A stretch of DNA of 64,000 nt from Roseomonas indoligenes (GCF_017813365.1 NZ_JAGIZA010000019.1:21857-85856); one strand, 5' to 3'; shown: positions 41,431 through 50,725, counted from the first letter of the stretch. The notes: generated from the sequence alone by a model not told the origin. Numbers and translations are program-made.

Positions 41431-42132
41431 ATGCAGAACGAAGGCGCCCTGGTTCTCTTCTCCGGCGGGCAGGATTCCACCACCTGCCTGGCCTGGGCGC
41501 TGGACCGCTTCGGCCGCGTGGAGACGGTGGGCTTCGACTATGGCCAGCGCCACCGGGTTGAGCTGGACTGCCGCGGCGCGCTGCGCGCCGGGCTGCGGGC
41601 GATAAAGCCGGAATGGGCCGAGCGGCTGGGGGATGACCACACCCTTGCGATCCCCGTGCTGGGCGACATCTCCGACACGGCGCTGACGCGGGACGTGGCG
41701 ATCGCGATGGAGGCGGGCGGCCTGCCCAATACCTTCGTGCCCGGGCGGAACCTCATCTTCCTCACCTTCGCCGCCGCCCTCGCCTATCGCCGCGGGCTGC
41801 GCCACATCGTCGGCGGCATGTGCGAGACGGATTATTCCGGTTACCCGGACTGCCGCGACGACACGATGAAGGCGCTGCAGGTGGCGCTGAACCTCGGCAT
41901 GGAATCCCGCTTCGTCGTGGAAACGCCGCTGATGTGGATCGACAAGGCCGAAACCTGGCGGCTGGCGCAGCGCCTGGGCGGCGACCCGCTGGTGCGGCTG
42001 ATCGTGGAGGACACCCACACCTGCTACCGCGGCGAGCGCGGGCCCCTGCACCCCTGGGGCCATGGCTGCGGCACCTGCCCGGCCTGCGAGCTGCGCGCGG
42101 CGGGGTGGCGGCGCTTCGCGGAGGCGGTCTGA
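41431..42132 (+). CDS. queC: 7-cyano-7-deazaguanine synthase
   Basis: QueC makes preQ0, the precursor of queuosine in tRNA, from 7-carboxy-7-deazaguanine using ATP and ammonia. This 233-residue protein has the PP-loop SGGQDSTTC (11-19) and the QueC block [12 protein letters not shown]. Further on, [16 protein letters not shown] and the zinc-site cysteines TCYRGE...[11 protein letters not shown] are complete. It follows the NUDIX gene by 8 bases. No queD, queE or queF is in the window, and no preQ1 riboswitch is seen upstream. Confidence 0.95.
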   Translation: MQNEGALVLFSGGQDSTTCLAWALDRFGRVETVGFDYGQRHRVELDCRGALRAGLRAIKPEWAERLGDDHTLAIPVLGDISDTALTRDVAIAMEAGGLPNTFVPGRNLIFLTFAAALAYRRGLRHIVGGMCETDYSGYPDCRDDTMKALQVALNLGMESRFVVETPLMWIDKAETWRLAQRLGGDPLVRLIVEDTHTCYRGERGPLHPWGHGCGTCPACELRAAGWRRFAEAV

Positions 42133-42154
42133 GAGGGGCTGGTTCCGGTGGCCC

Positions 42155-42408
42155 CCAGGGAGGCGCCGCCTCCCTGGAACCCTCCGCCAGGAGGCTGAGC
42201 CTCCTGGACCTACATGAGGCTGCCGCGGATGCGATGGGCCAAGGAGGTTCTGAAGCTTTTCGTCCTCGTGTCCTTCGGGGCTGCCCCGTCCGTCGCCTGA
42301 GGTCATCGACCTCAGGCGCATTCCAGCCCGGCATTCCGCGGCAGCCCCCGGAAAAAGATGAGGGGTGGGGTTCCAGGGGAGGGGAGAAGCCCTTCTCCCC
42401 TCCCCTGG
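42155..42408 (-). repeat. Composite hairpin element, copy 9 (long form, inverted)
   Basis: On the minus strand the order is H1 (42408-42373, perfect 16 bp, loop GGGC), GGAAAAAGATG complement tract, outer stem 42347-42336 with 42228-42218, H2 (42318-42294, CGCCTGAGGTC type), H3 (42207-42187) and H4 (42177-42155). H4 begins 22 bases after the queC stop. Both flanking genes are on the plus strand, so this copy is antisense to them. Confidence 0.88.
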
Positions 42409-42435
42409 GGTCGAAGGGCACAACACCCCCCCGTC

Positions 42436-42464
42436 TTGACCCGTGGCAGGGGCATCCCGATTTT
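42436..42464 (+). promoter_or_regulatory. Possible trxA promoter
   Basis: TTGACC (42436-42441) and GATTTT (42459-42464) are separated by 17 bases, about 46 bases before the trxA ATG. The -35 is good and the -10 poor. It lies just downstream of the hairpin element, where a new transcription unit should begin. Confidence 0.35.
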
Positions 42465-42510
42465 TCATCCGAACCCGGTACCGGGCCCCATCCTTGGGAC
42501 GAGATATAAG

Positions 42511-42843
42511 ATGAGCGAGAATACCAAGGCTGTCAGCGACGACAGCTTCAAGACGGACGTGCTGGAGGCCTCCGGCCCCGTGCTCGTCGATTTCTGGGCG
42601 GAGTGGTGCGGCCCCTGCCGCATGGTCGGCCCGATCCTGGATGAGCTCGGCAAGGATTATGCGGGCAAGCTGACCGTGGCCAAGGTGAACATCGACGAGA
42701 ACCCGATGACGCCGAACGAGTACGCGGTGCGCGGCATCCCCACCATGATCCTGTTCAAGGACGGCAAGCCCGTGGACATGAAGGTGGGCGCCATGCCGCG
42801 CGGCCAGCTCCGCGCCTGGGTGGACGGGGCGATCGGCGGCTGA
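42511..42843 (+). CDS. trxA: Thioredoxin
   Basis: This cytoplasmic dithiol reductant of 110 residues has active site WCGPC at 32-36 (Cys33/Cys36), the conserved VDFWAEWCGPC context and cis-Pro in RGIPTMILFKDG. The start ATG 42511 lacks a strong Shine-Dalgarno (AGATATAAG upstream). It is directly followed by a PQQ-type dehydrogenase lipoprotein gene and a glutathione peroxidase gene, making a possible redox operon. Confidence 0.95.
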   Translation: MSENTKAVSDDSFKTDVLEASGPVLVDFWAEWCGPCRMVGPILDELGKDYAGKLTVAKVNIDENPMTPNEYAVRGIPTMILFKDGKPVDMKVGAMPRGQLRAWVDGAIGG

Positions 42844-42851
42844 TCCCGCGC

Positions 42852-43976
42852 TTGCGCGCCGCCTTCCTGCTGCTGGGGCTGGCCGGCTGCGCCAGCCCCG
42901 TCCTCTCGCAGGAGGTGGTGCGGAGCGAGCGCGCGGCCTTCCGCGTGGCGGACTTTGCCACCGGGCTGGACCATCCCTGGGGCGCGGCCTTCCTGCCGGA
43001 TGGCCGGCTGCTGGTGACGGAGCGACCGGGGCGGCTGCGGATCGTCGGGCGGGACGGCGCGGTATCGCCCCCGGTGCCCGGCGTGCCCGAGGTGGTGGCG
43101 CAGGGGCAGGGCGGGCTGCTGGACGTGGCCCTGGCGCCGGATTTCGCGCAGACGCGGCAGGTCTATTTCTGCCTGGCCGGCGCGGCGGGGGGTGGGGTCC
43201 TCACCCGCCTCGCCACCGCGCGCTTCTCCGCCGACATGGCGCGGCTGGAAGGCACCACGACCCTGCTGGACGCGACGCCGGCCCAGGCCTCCGGGCGCAA
43301 CCACTATGGCTGCCGCGTCCTCTTTGCCCCGGACGGGAAGCTGCTGCTCTCCACGGGTGAGCGCTACAACGACAAGAGCCGGGCCCAGCGCCTGGATGAC
43401 CTCGGCGGCAAGGTTCTGCGGCTGGAGCGGGACGGGCGCCCGGCGGAGGGTAACCCCTTCATCGGCCGCACGGATGCGAGGCCGGAGGTCTTCACCTATG
43501 GCCACCGCAACCCGCAGGGGCTGACGATCAACCCCGCCACCGGCTCCGTCATTGAGATCGAGTTCGGCGCCAAGGGCGGGGACGAGGTGAACCGCCTGCG
43601 CGCCGGCGCCAACTACGGCTGGCCGCTGGTCTCCTACGGCACGGATTACGACGGCAGCCCGATCGGCACGGGGCAGGCGCGCGCGCCGGGGATCGAGGAG
43701 CCGCTCTGGCACTGGACCCCCGCCATCAGCCCCTCCGGCGGGAACTTCTACACGGGCGGCGTATTCCCGGGCTGGCGCGGTAGCCTCTTCCTGGCCGCGC
43801 AGAGCACGCCCGGCCTGGTGCGCCTGACGATGGAGGGCGACCGCGTGCTGGGCGAGGAGCGGATGCTCTGGGGCCGCACGCGCTTCCGCCACGTGCTGAC
43901 AGGGCCGGACGGCCTTCTCTACATCCTCACCGACGAGACGCAGGGCCGGGTGATCCGGCTGGAGCCCCAGAATTGA
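42852..43976 (+). CDS. PQQ-dependent aldose sugar dehydrogenase-like lipoprotein
   Basis: This 374-residue protein of the soluble glucose/sorbosone dehydrogenase family forms a six-bladed beta-propeller that oxidises aldoses with PQQ. A lipobox (LLLGLAGC, Cys13) suggests periplasmic anchoring. Family blocks are GLDHPWGAAFLPDGRLLVTE, GGLLDVALAPDF, VFTYGHRNPQGLTIN, GDEVNRLRAGANYGWP and WTPAISPSGGNFYTG; the His in GHRNPQG is the usual catalytic base. There is no ATG near: TTG 42852 is used, 8 bases after the trxA stop. It overlaps the next gene by TTGA. Confidence 0.88.
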   Translation: MRAAFLLLGLAGCASPVLSQEVVRSERAAFRVADFATGLDHPWGAAFLPDGRLLVTERPGRLRIVGRDGAVSPPVPGVPEVVAQGQGGLLDVALAPDFAQTRQVYFCLAGAAGGGVLTRLATARFSADMARLEGTTTLLDATPAQASGRNHYGCRVLFAPDGKLLLSTGERYNDKSRAQRLDDLGGKVLRLERDGRPAEGNPFIGRTDARPEVFTYGHRNPQGLTINPATGSVIEIEFGAKGGDEVNRLRAGANYGWPLVSYGTDYDGSPIGTGQARAPGIEEPLWHWTPAISPSGGNFYTGGVFPGWRGSLFLAAQSTPGLVRLTMEGDRVLGEERMLWGRTRFRHVLTGPDGLLYILTDETQGRVIRLEPQN

Positions 43977-44455
43977 GCGAACTTCTCGACCTCTCCGCCT
44001 CCCTGCCCGGCGGCGGTGCCCAGCCGCTCTCCGACTTTCGGGGCAAGGTTCTGCTGGTGGTGAACACGGCCAGCCGCTGCGGCTTCACGCCCCAGTACGC
44101 AGGGCTGGAGGCGCTGCAGCGCCGCTACGGGCCGCAGGGCTTCCAGGTGCTGGCCTTCCCCTGCAACCAGTTCGGCGCCCAGGAGCCGGGGAATGCCGAG
44201 GAGATCGCCAGCTTCTGCACCACGAAGTACGACGTGACCTTCCCCGTCTTCGCCAAGGTCGAGGTGAACGGGTCGGGCACGGACCCGGTCTTCCGCCACC
44301 TGAAGCACGCCGCCCCCGGCGCCCTGGGCACGGAGGCGATCAAGTGGAACTTCACCAAGTTCCTGATCGACCGGAACGGCAAGGTGGTGTCCCGCTACGC
44401 CCCCACCACCGCGCCCGAGAAGCTGTCCGGCGACATCGAGAAGCTCCTGGGCTGA
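43973..44455 (+). CDS. Glutathione peroxidase family protein (Cys type)
   Basis: This thiol peroxidase of 160 residues reduces hydroperoxides with glutathione or, more often in bacteria, thioredoxin. The peroxidatic Cys36 is in VNTASRCGFTPQY, where animal enzymes use selenocysteine. The partner residues are in LAFPCNQFGAQEPG and IKWNFTKFLIDRNG. It begins at TTG 43973, overlapping the stop of the sugar dehydrogenase gene. The upstream trxA in the same run of genes could supply its reductant. It ends 36 bases from the convergent maf gene. Confidence 0.92.
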   Translation: MSELLDLSASLPGGGAQPLSDFRGKVLLVVNTASRCGFTPQYAGLEALQRRYGPQGFQVLAFPCNQFGAQEPGNAEEIASFCTTKYDVTFPVFAKVEVNGSGTDPVFRHLKHAAPGALGTEAIKWNFTKFLIDRNGKVVSRYAPTTAPEKLSGDIEKLLG

Positions 44456-44491
44456 CGCCCGGATCGCGGGAGCGCACCGCCCGCTGACGGT

Positions 44492-45106
44492 TCAGCGCAG
44501 CAACACCCCGTGCTGCCGCAGGAAGCCCAGCAGCGGCAGCAGCGGCAGGCCGAGGACCGCCGCGTGCTCCCCCTCCACCCGGTCGAAGAGCTGCACCCCC
44601 GGCCCTTCCAGCCGATAGGCCCCTACGCTCTCCGTCACCCGCCCGCCTTCGGCCGCCAGATAGGCGTCGATGAAGGTGTCCGACACGGCCCGCATGGCCA
44701 GTCGCGGCTGAGCCACGTGCTGCCAGATGCGCTGACCCCCGCGCCAGCACAGCACCGCCGTCACCAGCCGGTGCTCCTTCCCGCGCAGCGCCTCCAGGTG
44801 CCCCCGCGCGGCCTCCACGCTCTCCGGCTTGTCGAACCAGCGGTCCTCCAGCACCAGCATCTGGTCGCAGCCGATCACCAGCGCCTCCGGCCGCCGGGCC
44901 GCCACGCGCCGGGCCTTCGCCTCGGCCAGCATCAAAGCGGTGTCCTCCGGCGGGAAGCCCTCCGCCCGCGCGCTCTCCTTGATGGAGGCCTCGTCCACCG
45001 CCGCCGCGATAGCCTCGAACCGCAGCCCGGCCGCGTCCAGCACCGCGCGGCGCGCGGAGGAAGCGCTGGCCAGGATCAGCGGCGGGTCATCGGTCTGGAA
45101 ATCCAA
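44492..45106 (-). CDS. Maf-like nucleoside triphosphate pyrophosphatase
   Basis: This house-cleaning enzyme hydrolyses non-canonical or modified NTPs (dTTP/UTP or 7-methyl-GTP types). It has 204 residues. The phosphate-binding opening LILASASSARR, the Glu region (FEAIAAAVDEASI) and the catalytic Asp in VIGCDQMLVLED are intact. The C-terminal SVGAYRLEGPGVQLFDRVEG is typical. No ATG exists near the conserved start; TTG 45106 has a GGGGAGA box about 6 bases upstream. The frame continues into the hairpin element further upstream, which is not coding. Confidence 0.9.
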   Translation of the reverse strand: MDFQTDDPPLILASASSARRAVLDAAGLRFEAIAAAVDEASIKESARAEGFPPEDTALMLAEAKARRVAARRPEALVIGCDQMLVLEDRWFDKPESVEAARGHLEALRGKEHRLVTAVLCWRGGQRIWQHVAQPRLAMRAVSDTFIDAYLAAEGGRVTESVGAYRLEGPGVQLFDRVEGEHAAVLGLPLLPLLGFLRQHGVLLR

Positions 45107-45165
45107 GCTGCTCTCCCCTGCGTGGGTCTCGGGCGCTTGTTCTGGCAGGGGGGCTCTGGCGGCCT

Positions 45166-45416
45166 CAAGGGAGAGGAGAAGGAATTCTCCCCTCCCTTGG
45201 ACCCACCCCTCAACTTTTCTTTCGGGCTGCCGCGAAATGCCCGGCTCGCAGCCCGCCTCGGGTCCATGACCCGAGGCGCGGGACATGTCCGCCCGCACCG
45301 ACCTGGGATCAAAGAGCCTGCGGCGCCGCCTTTACGGCATCGGATCCGCGGCAGCCCCATGCAGGTCCAGGAGGCTCAGCCTCCTGGCGGGGGTTCCAGG
45401 GGGCAGCGCCCCCTGG
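45166..45416 (+). repeat. Composite hairpin element, copy 10 (long form)
   Basis: H1 is 45166-45199 (GGAA loop, one A-C mismatch), followed by CAACTTTTCTTTC. The outer stem is 45224-45234 with 45346-45357. H2 is 45254-45278 (common form, loop CAT). A short GCGGGACATGTCCGC palindrome (45277-45291) follows. H3 is 45367-45387 and H4 45396-45416 (CCAGGGGGC/GCCCCCTGG, compensated against copy 8). H4 lies 19 bases from the stop of the DapA-like gene; both neighbours are on the minus strand. Confidence 0.9.
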
Positions 45417-45435
45417 AGGCCACCCGCGCAACAGA

Positions 45436-46368
45436 TCAGGCCGCGTTGGCGCGCTGCCCGGCCAGGAGGCCCCACTCGCCCAGGCGCTGCTGCAGCAGGG
45501 TGGCCTGGCGGTCCGTCAGCGGCCAGGCGCCGGGCGGGCGGACATGGCCGCAGTCGTTGCCCATCAGCGCCAGCGCCGCCTTCACCACGGAGACGTTGGT
45601 GCCGTTGCCCTCCTCGGCGCGCAAGTCTTCGAACGTGCCCATGATGCCGATGAGGTGGTTGGCGCGCGCGTAGTCGCCGGCGGCCAGGGCCGAGTGGATG
45701 GCCACGGACTGCTCCGGCCAGACGTTGATGAGGCCGGAGGTGAAGCCGCGCGCGCCGACGGCGGTGAAGGGCGGCGCCCAGACCTCGGCCAGCCCGCCGA
45801 CCCAGACGGTGGAGGGATCGGCGCGGCGGATCGCCTCGGCGAGCTTCAGAGGGGAGGGGGCGGCCCACTTCACCCCGGCCACGCCGGGGATGGCGCAGAG
45901 CTTCTCGATGGCGTCCAGCCCGATGCCGTCGTTGCGGAGGTAGAGAACGAGGGGAAGGCCGTCGCCGGCCTCCGCCACGCGCTGGACGTAGGAGACGACG
46001 CCGCGCGGGGCAACGAAGGGATCGGGCGGCTGGTGCACCATCAGCGCGGAGGCCCCGGCGGCGCGGGAGGCGCGGGCAAGGGCCACGGCATCCCCGATGC
46101 TGCGGCCGACGCCGGCCACCACGGGCACGCGGCCCGCGACCATCTCCGCCACGGCATGGACCATCGCCTCCGCCTCGGCGGTGGTCAGGCCGTAGAACTC
46201 GCCCGTGTTGCCATTGGCGGTGAGGATATGGACCCCGGCCTTGATGGCACGGTCGATCACCGGGCGCAGCCCGGCGGGGGCGACGCGGTCCTCCGCGTCG
46301 AAGGGCGTGACGAGGATGCCGGAGATGCCGGGCAGCGCCGCCAGCACGCGATCGTTGGAGGAGGCCAT
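45436..46368 (-). CDS. Dihydrodipicolinate synthase/N-acetylneuraminate lyase family aldolase
   Basis: This class I aldolase of the DapA family has 310 residues. The opening ISGILVTPFDAED, the pyruvate-binding NGNTGEFYGLT, the catalytic Tyr region LVLYLRNDG and the Schiff-base Lys in GVAGVKWAAPS are present. The NTGEF motif replaces the GTTGE of true DapA, which suggests a catabolic member (sugar acid or hydroxyproline-type dehydratase/aldolase). It is not next to lysine genes. It is divergent from a GST gene. Confidence 0.87.
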   Translation of the reverse strand: MASSNDRVLAALPGISGILVTPFDAEDRVAPAGLRPVIDRAIKAGVHILTANGNTGEFYGLTTAEAEAMVHAVAEMVAGRVPVVAGVGRSIGDAVALARASRAAGASALMVHQPPDPFVAPRGVVSYVQRVAEAGDGLPLVLYLRNDGIGLDAIEKLCAIPGVAGVKWAAPSPLKLAEAIRRADPSTVWVGGLAEVWAPPFTAVGARGFTSGLINVWPEQSVAIHSALAAGDYARANHLIGIMGTFEDLRAEEGNGTNVSVVKAALALMGNDCGHVRPPGAWPLTDRQATLLQQRLGEWGLLAGQRANAA

Positions 46369-46512
46369 GTCTCTTCTCTTTCCTGGTCGTCCACCCAAAC
46401 TGCTATAGCAGAACGGCCGGAACGGCAAGCAGCTAAGGCGGCCCGCCTCCCGTTCGCGGCAGGGCGTGGGCGTGCTATCGCCGCCGCCTCCCTGATCGAG
46501 AGGCGACGCCGC

Positions 46513-47139
46513 ATGTCCCTGACCCTCTATGGATGCCTTCGCTCCCGCGCCACGCGCCCGGTCTGGGCGGCCATGGAACTGGGGCTGGATCATCGTCGCG
46601 TGCCGGTGATCCAGGCCTACCGGCTGCAGGATCCCGCCGCGCCGGGCGCGCCGCTCAACACCGCCTCCCCCGCGTTCCGCGCCATCAATCCCAATGGCCT
46701 CATCCCGGCCCTGGAAGATGATGGCTTCGTCCTGAACGAGTCCCAGGCCATCACCCTCTACCTCGCCCGCAAGGCCGGCAGCCCGCTGGGCCCGCAGGAC
46801 GCGAAGGAGGAGGCGCTGACGGCCATGTGGGCGCTCTGGGGCCGCGGGATCGAGGAGGACTGCCTGTCCATCGTCCAGAAGCGCGACCCGGAGGCGGCGG
46901 CCGACCGCCTGCGCGCGCCCTTTGCCGTGCTGGACAAGGCCCTGGCCGAGGGGAAGGGCTTCTTGGTCGGGAACCGCTTCACCGTGGCCGACATCAACAT
47001 GGCCGAGATCATCCGCTACGCGCAGCCGGACCGCACGCTGTTCGAGGCCGCACCCCATGTGCAGGCCTGGATCACCGCCTGCCAGGCCCGGCCGGCGTTC
47101 CAGGCGATGATGAAGGAGCGGGAGGCCGAGCCTCTCTAG
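46513..47139 (+). CDS. Glutathione S-transferase family protein
   Basis: This 208-residue GST has an N-terminal thioredoxin-like domain opening with LTLYGCLRSRATRPVWAAME. The glutathione-binding block is AINPNGLIPALEDDGFVLNESQAITLYLA (cis-Pro and ES motif). The C-terminal helical domain has the N-capping/hydrophobic-staple region FTVADINMAEIIRYA. The substrate is unknown. ATG 46513 follows a weak GAGAGGCGAC box. It ends 46 bases from the convergent sensor kinase gene. Confidence 0.9.
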   Translation: MSLTLYGCLRSRATRPVWAAMELGLDHRRVPVIQAYRLQDPAAPGAPLNTASPAFRAINPNGLIPALEDDGFVLNESQAITLYLARKAGSPLGPQDAKEEALTAMWALWGRGIEEDCLSIVQKRDPEAAADRLRAPFAVLDKALAEGKGFLVGNRFTVADINMAEIIRYAQPDRTLFEAAPHVQAWITACQARPAFQAMMKEREAEPL

Positions 47140-47185
47140 GTCCGACGAAGGGGCCCTGGCCGGCGCCGCCCGGGCGGGCGACGCC

Positions 47186-49657
47186 TCAGGGCTGGACCAG
47201 CGTCCGGGCGACGAGCTGCTGCACGGCGCGCACCAGGTCCTCCGGCCGGACCGGCTTCGTCAGCACGACAGCCTCCCGGTGCCCGGGCGGCGGCTCGCCG
47301 TAGCCGGTGGTGAAGACTATCGGCACGCCGCGCGCCGCCAGCTCATCCGCCAGCGGCAGCACGGGGTGGCCGCCAAGCTTCATGTCCAGCACCGCCGCGT
47401 CGATCGCGCCCGCGCCGCGGGCCGCGGCCAGCCCGTCCTCCAGCGTGCCGGCGGGGCCGATGATGCGGCAGCCCGCGGCGGCCAGGGCATCGGCCACCTC
47501 CACCGCCACCAGCGCCTCGTCCTCCACCACCAGCACGCGCAGGCCGGCCAGCCCCTTCGGGCCGGGTGCGGGGCCGGGATCGGGCAGGGCGGGCGGCGGC
47601 GGGCCGGCCCCGGGGGCGATGGCGGCGATGCAGGCCGCGCCGATGCGGATGGTGGCGACCAGCCCCGTGCGCTGCCAGTCCTGGGCGAAGGTGCCGCGCA
47701 GCTGGTGGCGCACGCTGATCTCGATCAGGCGGGATCCGAAGCCCTTGCGTGCTGGCGGGGCGTCCACGGGCGGCCCGCCGCGCTCGGTCCAGCGAATCAC
47801 CAGGTCCCCCTCGCTTCCCGCCGGCTCCGCCCACCAGCGCAGCCCGACCACGCCCCCCTCGCGGGAGAGGGCGCCGTATTTCCGGGAATTCGTCACCAGC
47901 TCGTGCAGCACCATGGAGAGGGGCTGCACCGCGTCCGGCCGCAGCGTCACGGCCGGGCCTTCCAGTTCCGCCTGGGGCGGGCCGTCGGCGGGAATGCCGA
48001 GCTCGCCTTCCGCCAGCACGCGAAGGGAGCCGCCCTCCCACCGGTCCTGGGCCAGCAGCCCGTGGGCGCGGGCCATGGCGGAGATGCGGCCCTCGATCGC
48101 GCGGGCGAAGGCTTTCGGGTCTTCCTTCGGGGAGAGCTGCACGAGGGAGCGGACGACGGACATCACGTTGCGGGCGCGGTGGTCCACCTCCCGCATCAGA
48201 AGCTGCTGATGCTGGTCGGCCGCGCGCCGCTCCCGCAGGTCGCGCAGGATGACGGAGACGCCGATCACCCGCCCGTCCCCGCCGCGCATGGCGGCGAGGG
48301 TGATGGAGACGGGGATGCGCGAGCCGTCCTTCGCCACGCGAACCGCCTCGTGGTCGCGGGTCGTCCCGCCGGAGAGGGCGCGGCGGAACAGCGGGCCCGC
48401 CTCGTCCTCGGGCGGCAGGAGCAGGTCGATCTGCCGGCCCAGCACCTCCTCCGGCACGTAGCCGAACAGGCTCTCCGCCCCCTGGTTCCAGCTCATGATC
48501 GTCCCGTCGGCCGGGGAGAGGCTGATGATGGCATCGGCCGCGGAGGTGACGATGGCGGCCAGCCGGGCATTGGCCTCCTCGCTCTCGCGCAGGGAGCGCT
48601 CCCGTGCCTCGGCCGTCTCGGCCATCGCGTTGAAGGCGCTGGCGAGGCGGTCGAACTCGGAACCCTCCCCCGACTTCCGCGGCGCGACCGTGATGCGCGC
48701 CGCGGTGTCGCCCCGGCGCCAGCGCTCGGACGCCGCGAGCAGCCGGCCCACCGGCTCGCGCACCAGGCGCCGCGCCCCGACGACCGTGAGCAGGAGGGCG
48801 AGCAGGATGGTGCCGGACAGGATCATCGCCCCGCGCCGCTCCGCCGCGGAGGCCTGGGAGAGGAGGGCGGCGCGGTCCAGCCCCACCACGATCATGTGCG
48901 TGCCCGTCACCCCGACCGGGATGTAGCCGTAGATCCGCCGCCTTCCGTCGGACCCGATCCGGTCCTCCACGCCCTCGTTCTCGCGCCCCACCAGCCCAGT
49001 CACGGAGCCGCGGACCTTCTCGCCCACGGTCTGCCCACGGCCGGGCCGGGAGGCGAGCACAACGCCGTCCCGGTCGATGATGGAAAGGACGGAGTGGGGC
49101 GGCAGCGGCACCCGGTTCACCTGCTCGGCCAGCCAGTCCAGCCCGATCCCGGCATGGACCACCCCGGCCACCGCCCCCGTCGTGTCGCGGAAGGGCTGGG
49201 AGAAGTGGAAGCTGCCCTGGCCGGAGGAGCGGCCCACCACGAAGCCGCCGGTGACGAAGCCGCCTCCCGCCAGGGCGCGGCGGAAGTAGTCGCGGTCGGC
49301 CACGCCGTTGCCGACCGCCGAGGGATCGGCGGAGCACACCACCTGCCCGTCCGGCGTCGCGGTGGCGAGCACGACATAGCGGGGAAAGTCCTGCATGATC
49401 CGGGCGAAGAAAGACTGGCACTCCGCCGCGTCCAGGGCCCGCACCGCGCGGAGATTGCCGAGGCTGGTGAGGAGCTGCCGGGCACCGTCCGCGATGCGCT
49501 GATGATCCGCGGCCATCAGCCGGACGGTCCGCAGCACCTCGTCCCGCGCCGCCGCCTCACGCGTGTGGTGTTCCTCCTGGGCGCCCCAGAACAGGGCCCC
49601 CAGCGCCGGCAGCAGGGCGATCCCGACGAGGATCAGCAGTCGGGACAGCAGGGGCAT
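47186..49657 (-). CDS. Hybrid sensor histidine kinase: Cache-HAMP-PAS-HWE kinase-receiver
   Basis: This 823-residue membrane sensor has one N-terminal helix (LLILVGIALLPALGALFWG) and a periplasmic double-Cache-like sensor (about 30-275). A second helix (MILSGTILLALLLTVVG) leads into HAMP (about 300-355) and a PAS domain (about 365-485, IISLSPADGTIMSWNQGAES). The HWE/HisKA_2-type kinase has its phospho-His in REVDHRARNVMSVV, with the ATP lid near VLHELVTNSRKYGALS. A C-terminal receiver (about 710-820) has VVEDEALV, phospho-Asp in AVLDMKLGG, and LTKPV. HWE kinases often feed the alphaproteobacterial general stress response; the output here is unknown. Confidence 0.92.
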   Translation of the reverse strand: MPLLSRLLILVGIALLPALGALFWGAQEEHHTREAAARDEVLRTVRLMAADHQRIADGARQLLTSLGNLRAVRALDAAECQSFFARIMQDFPRYVVLATATPDGQVVCSADPSAVGNGVADRDYFRRALAGGGFVTGGFVVGRSSGQGSFHFSQPFRDTTGAVAGVVHAGIGLDWLAEQVNRVPLPPHSVLSIIDRDGVVLASRPGRGQTVGEKVRGSVTGLVGRENEGVEDRIGSDGRRRIYGYIPVGVTGTHMIVVGLDRAALLSQASAAERRGAMILSGTILLALLLTVVGARRLVREPVGRLLAASERWRRGDTAARITVAPRKSGEGSEFDRLASAFNAMAETAEARERSLRESEEANARLAAIVTSAADAIISLSPADGTIMSWNQGAESLFGYVPEEVLGRQIDLLLPPEDEAGPLFRRALSGGTTRDHEAVRVAKDGSRIPVSITLAAMRGGDGRVIGVSVILRDLRERRAADQHQQLLMREVDHRARNVMSVVRSLVQLSPKEDPKAFARAIEGRISAMARAHGLLAQDRWEGGSLRVLAEGELGIPADGPPQAELEGPAVTLRPDAVQPLSMVLHELVTNSRKYGALSREGGVVGLRWWAEPAGSEGDLVIRWTERGGPPVDAPPARKGFGSRLIEISVRHQLRGTFAQDWQRTGLVATIRIGAACIAAIAPGAGPPPPALPDPGPAPGPKGLAGLRVLVVEDEALVAVEVADALAAAGCRIIGPAGTLEDGLAAARGAGAIDAAVLDMKLGGHPVLPLADELAARGVPIVFTTGYGEPPPGHREAVVLTKPVRPEDLVRAVQQLVARTLVQP

Positions 49658-49737
49658 CGGGCCGGATTCGGGCGGGAAGGGAGCAGCACGGAACGCACCA
49701 TAACGGTCCCGTCCCGCACCGCCATATCACGGCGTCA

Positions 49738-50694
49738 TCACGGCATCGCCAGCGCCCGCCGGGCCATCTCCACCGCCCCTTCGCGCGTGCGGGCGGCGCC
49801 GACGAAGCGGCGGAGGTGGACGAAGACGGCGTCCGCGACCCCGCAGCGCGCCGCCAGCTCCTCCCCCTGCAGCCCCGCCCAGTCCGCGGGAAGCGGCATG
49901 CGCTGGGCGAAGGAGCCGGGCTCCGGCGGCATGGTGTCCAGCATCCAGTTCCCGTTGGACGCCGGGCTGACGCAGAACAGCACGGGCAGCTCGTGCGCGA
50001 AGACCGCGCTCTTCCAGGGCATGCCGCGCTCCAGCACCAGGATCTGCGGCTCCGCCCCCGCCCGGTGGGCGGCCAGGACGAAGGCCTCCGCCGCGCGGCG
50101 GGCGCGCATCCCCTCCACCCGGCGGCGCAGCACCCCCTCAGCGAAGGCGGAGGCGGCGACGAAGGCGGCATTCCCCGCCTCCGGCCCTTCGGCCTCCGGG
50201 CTGTCCCAGGTCGGGTTGAAGTCGCCGGCCAGGGCCGCGAGACCGAGATTGTCGTCCCGCACCGGGCCGCTGGCGGAGACGCCGTTGTCCACCTCGTCGA
50301 TCCTGAGGATCAGCGATCCGTCCAGCTCCGCCGCGATATCCCCGGCGAAGCCCCGCGCTTCCTCCGGCAGGATCGCGGCCACCGCCGCCACCCCGTACTC
50401 CTGCCAGACGAGCCCGGCGGAGGAAAAGGGCGTGCCGTCCGGCCGCTCCGGCGCGCCGCGCTGGTGATGGTCGAAGCGCCGGGCCGCCGCGTCGTAGACG
50501 GTGCCCACGTCCCACACGATGTCCGCCGCCGCGATCGCTTCCGGCTTGCGGGTGCGGACCAGCACGTGATCCTCCCCCGCCGCGCGCAAGCCGAGCGCCA
50601 GGCGCAGCACGGCATAGGCGAAGACGTCGTCGCAGTGGAACTTGCCGCTATGCGTGGCCAGGGTCGGCCGCGCGCTCTCTTCCGCCATGCTCAT
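49738..50694 (-). CDS. MYG1-family protein (DHH-type exonuclease/metal hydrolase)
   Basis: This 318-residue bacterial MYG1/UPF0160 protein has the metal-binding opening ATHSGKFHCDDVFAYAVLRL, the WDVGTVYDAAARRFDHHQ block (DHH-like motif), the Asp region ILRIDEVDNGVS, and the C-terminal GMPWKSAVFAH and LPADWAGLQGEEL. Eukaryotic MYG1 has 3'-5' RNA exonuclease activity and resembles DHH phosphoesterases; the bacterial role is not established. A hairpin element lies just upstream of its start, separating it from the M3 peptidase gene. Confidence 0.9.
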   Translation of the reverse strand: MSMAEESARPTLATHSGKFHCDDVFAYAVLRLALGLRAAGEDHVLVRTRKPEAIAAADIVWDVGTVYDAAARRFDHHQRGAPERPDGTPFSSAGLVWQEYGVAAVAAILPEEARGFAGDIAAELDGSLILRIDEVDNGVSASGPVRDDNLGLAALAGDFNPTWDSPEAEGPEAGNAAFVAASAFAEGVLRRRVEGMRARRAAEAFVLAAHRAGAEPQILVLERGMPWKSAVFAHELPVLFCVSPASNGNWMLDTMPPEPGSFAQRMPLPADWAGLQGEELAARCGVADAVFVHLRRFVGAARTREGAVEMARRALAMP

Positions 50695-50725
50695 CCTGTC
50701 TCGTCATGTTCTGATCTGTCCGGAA

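Noticed and set aside
47279..50467. 1062-residue open frame on the plus strand
   Set aside because: It is antisense to the hybrid sensor kinase and MYG1 genes, with no recognisable domain.
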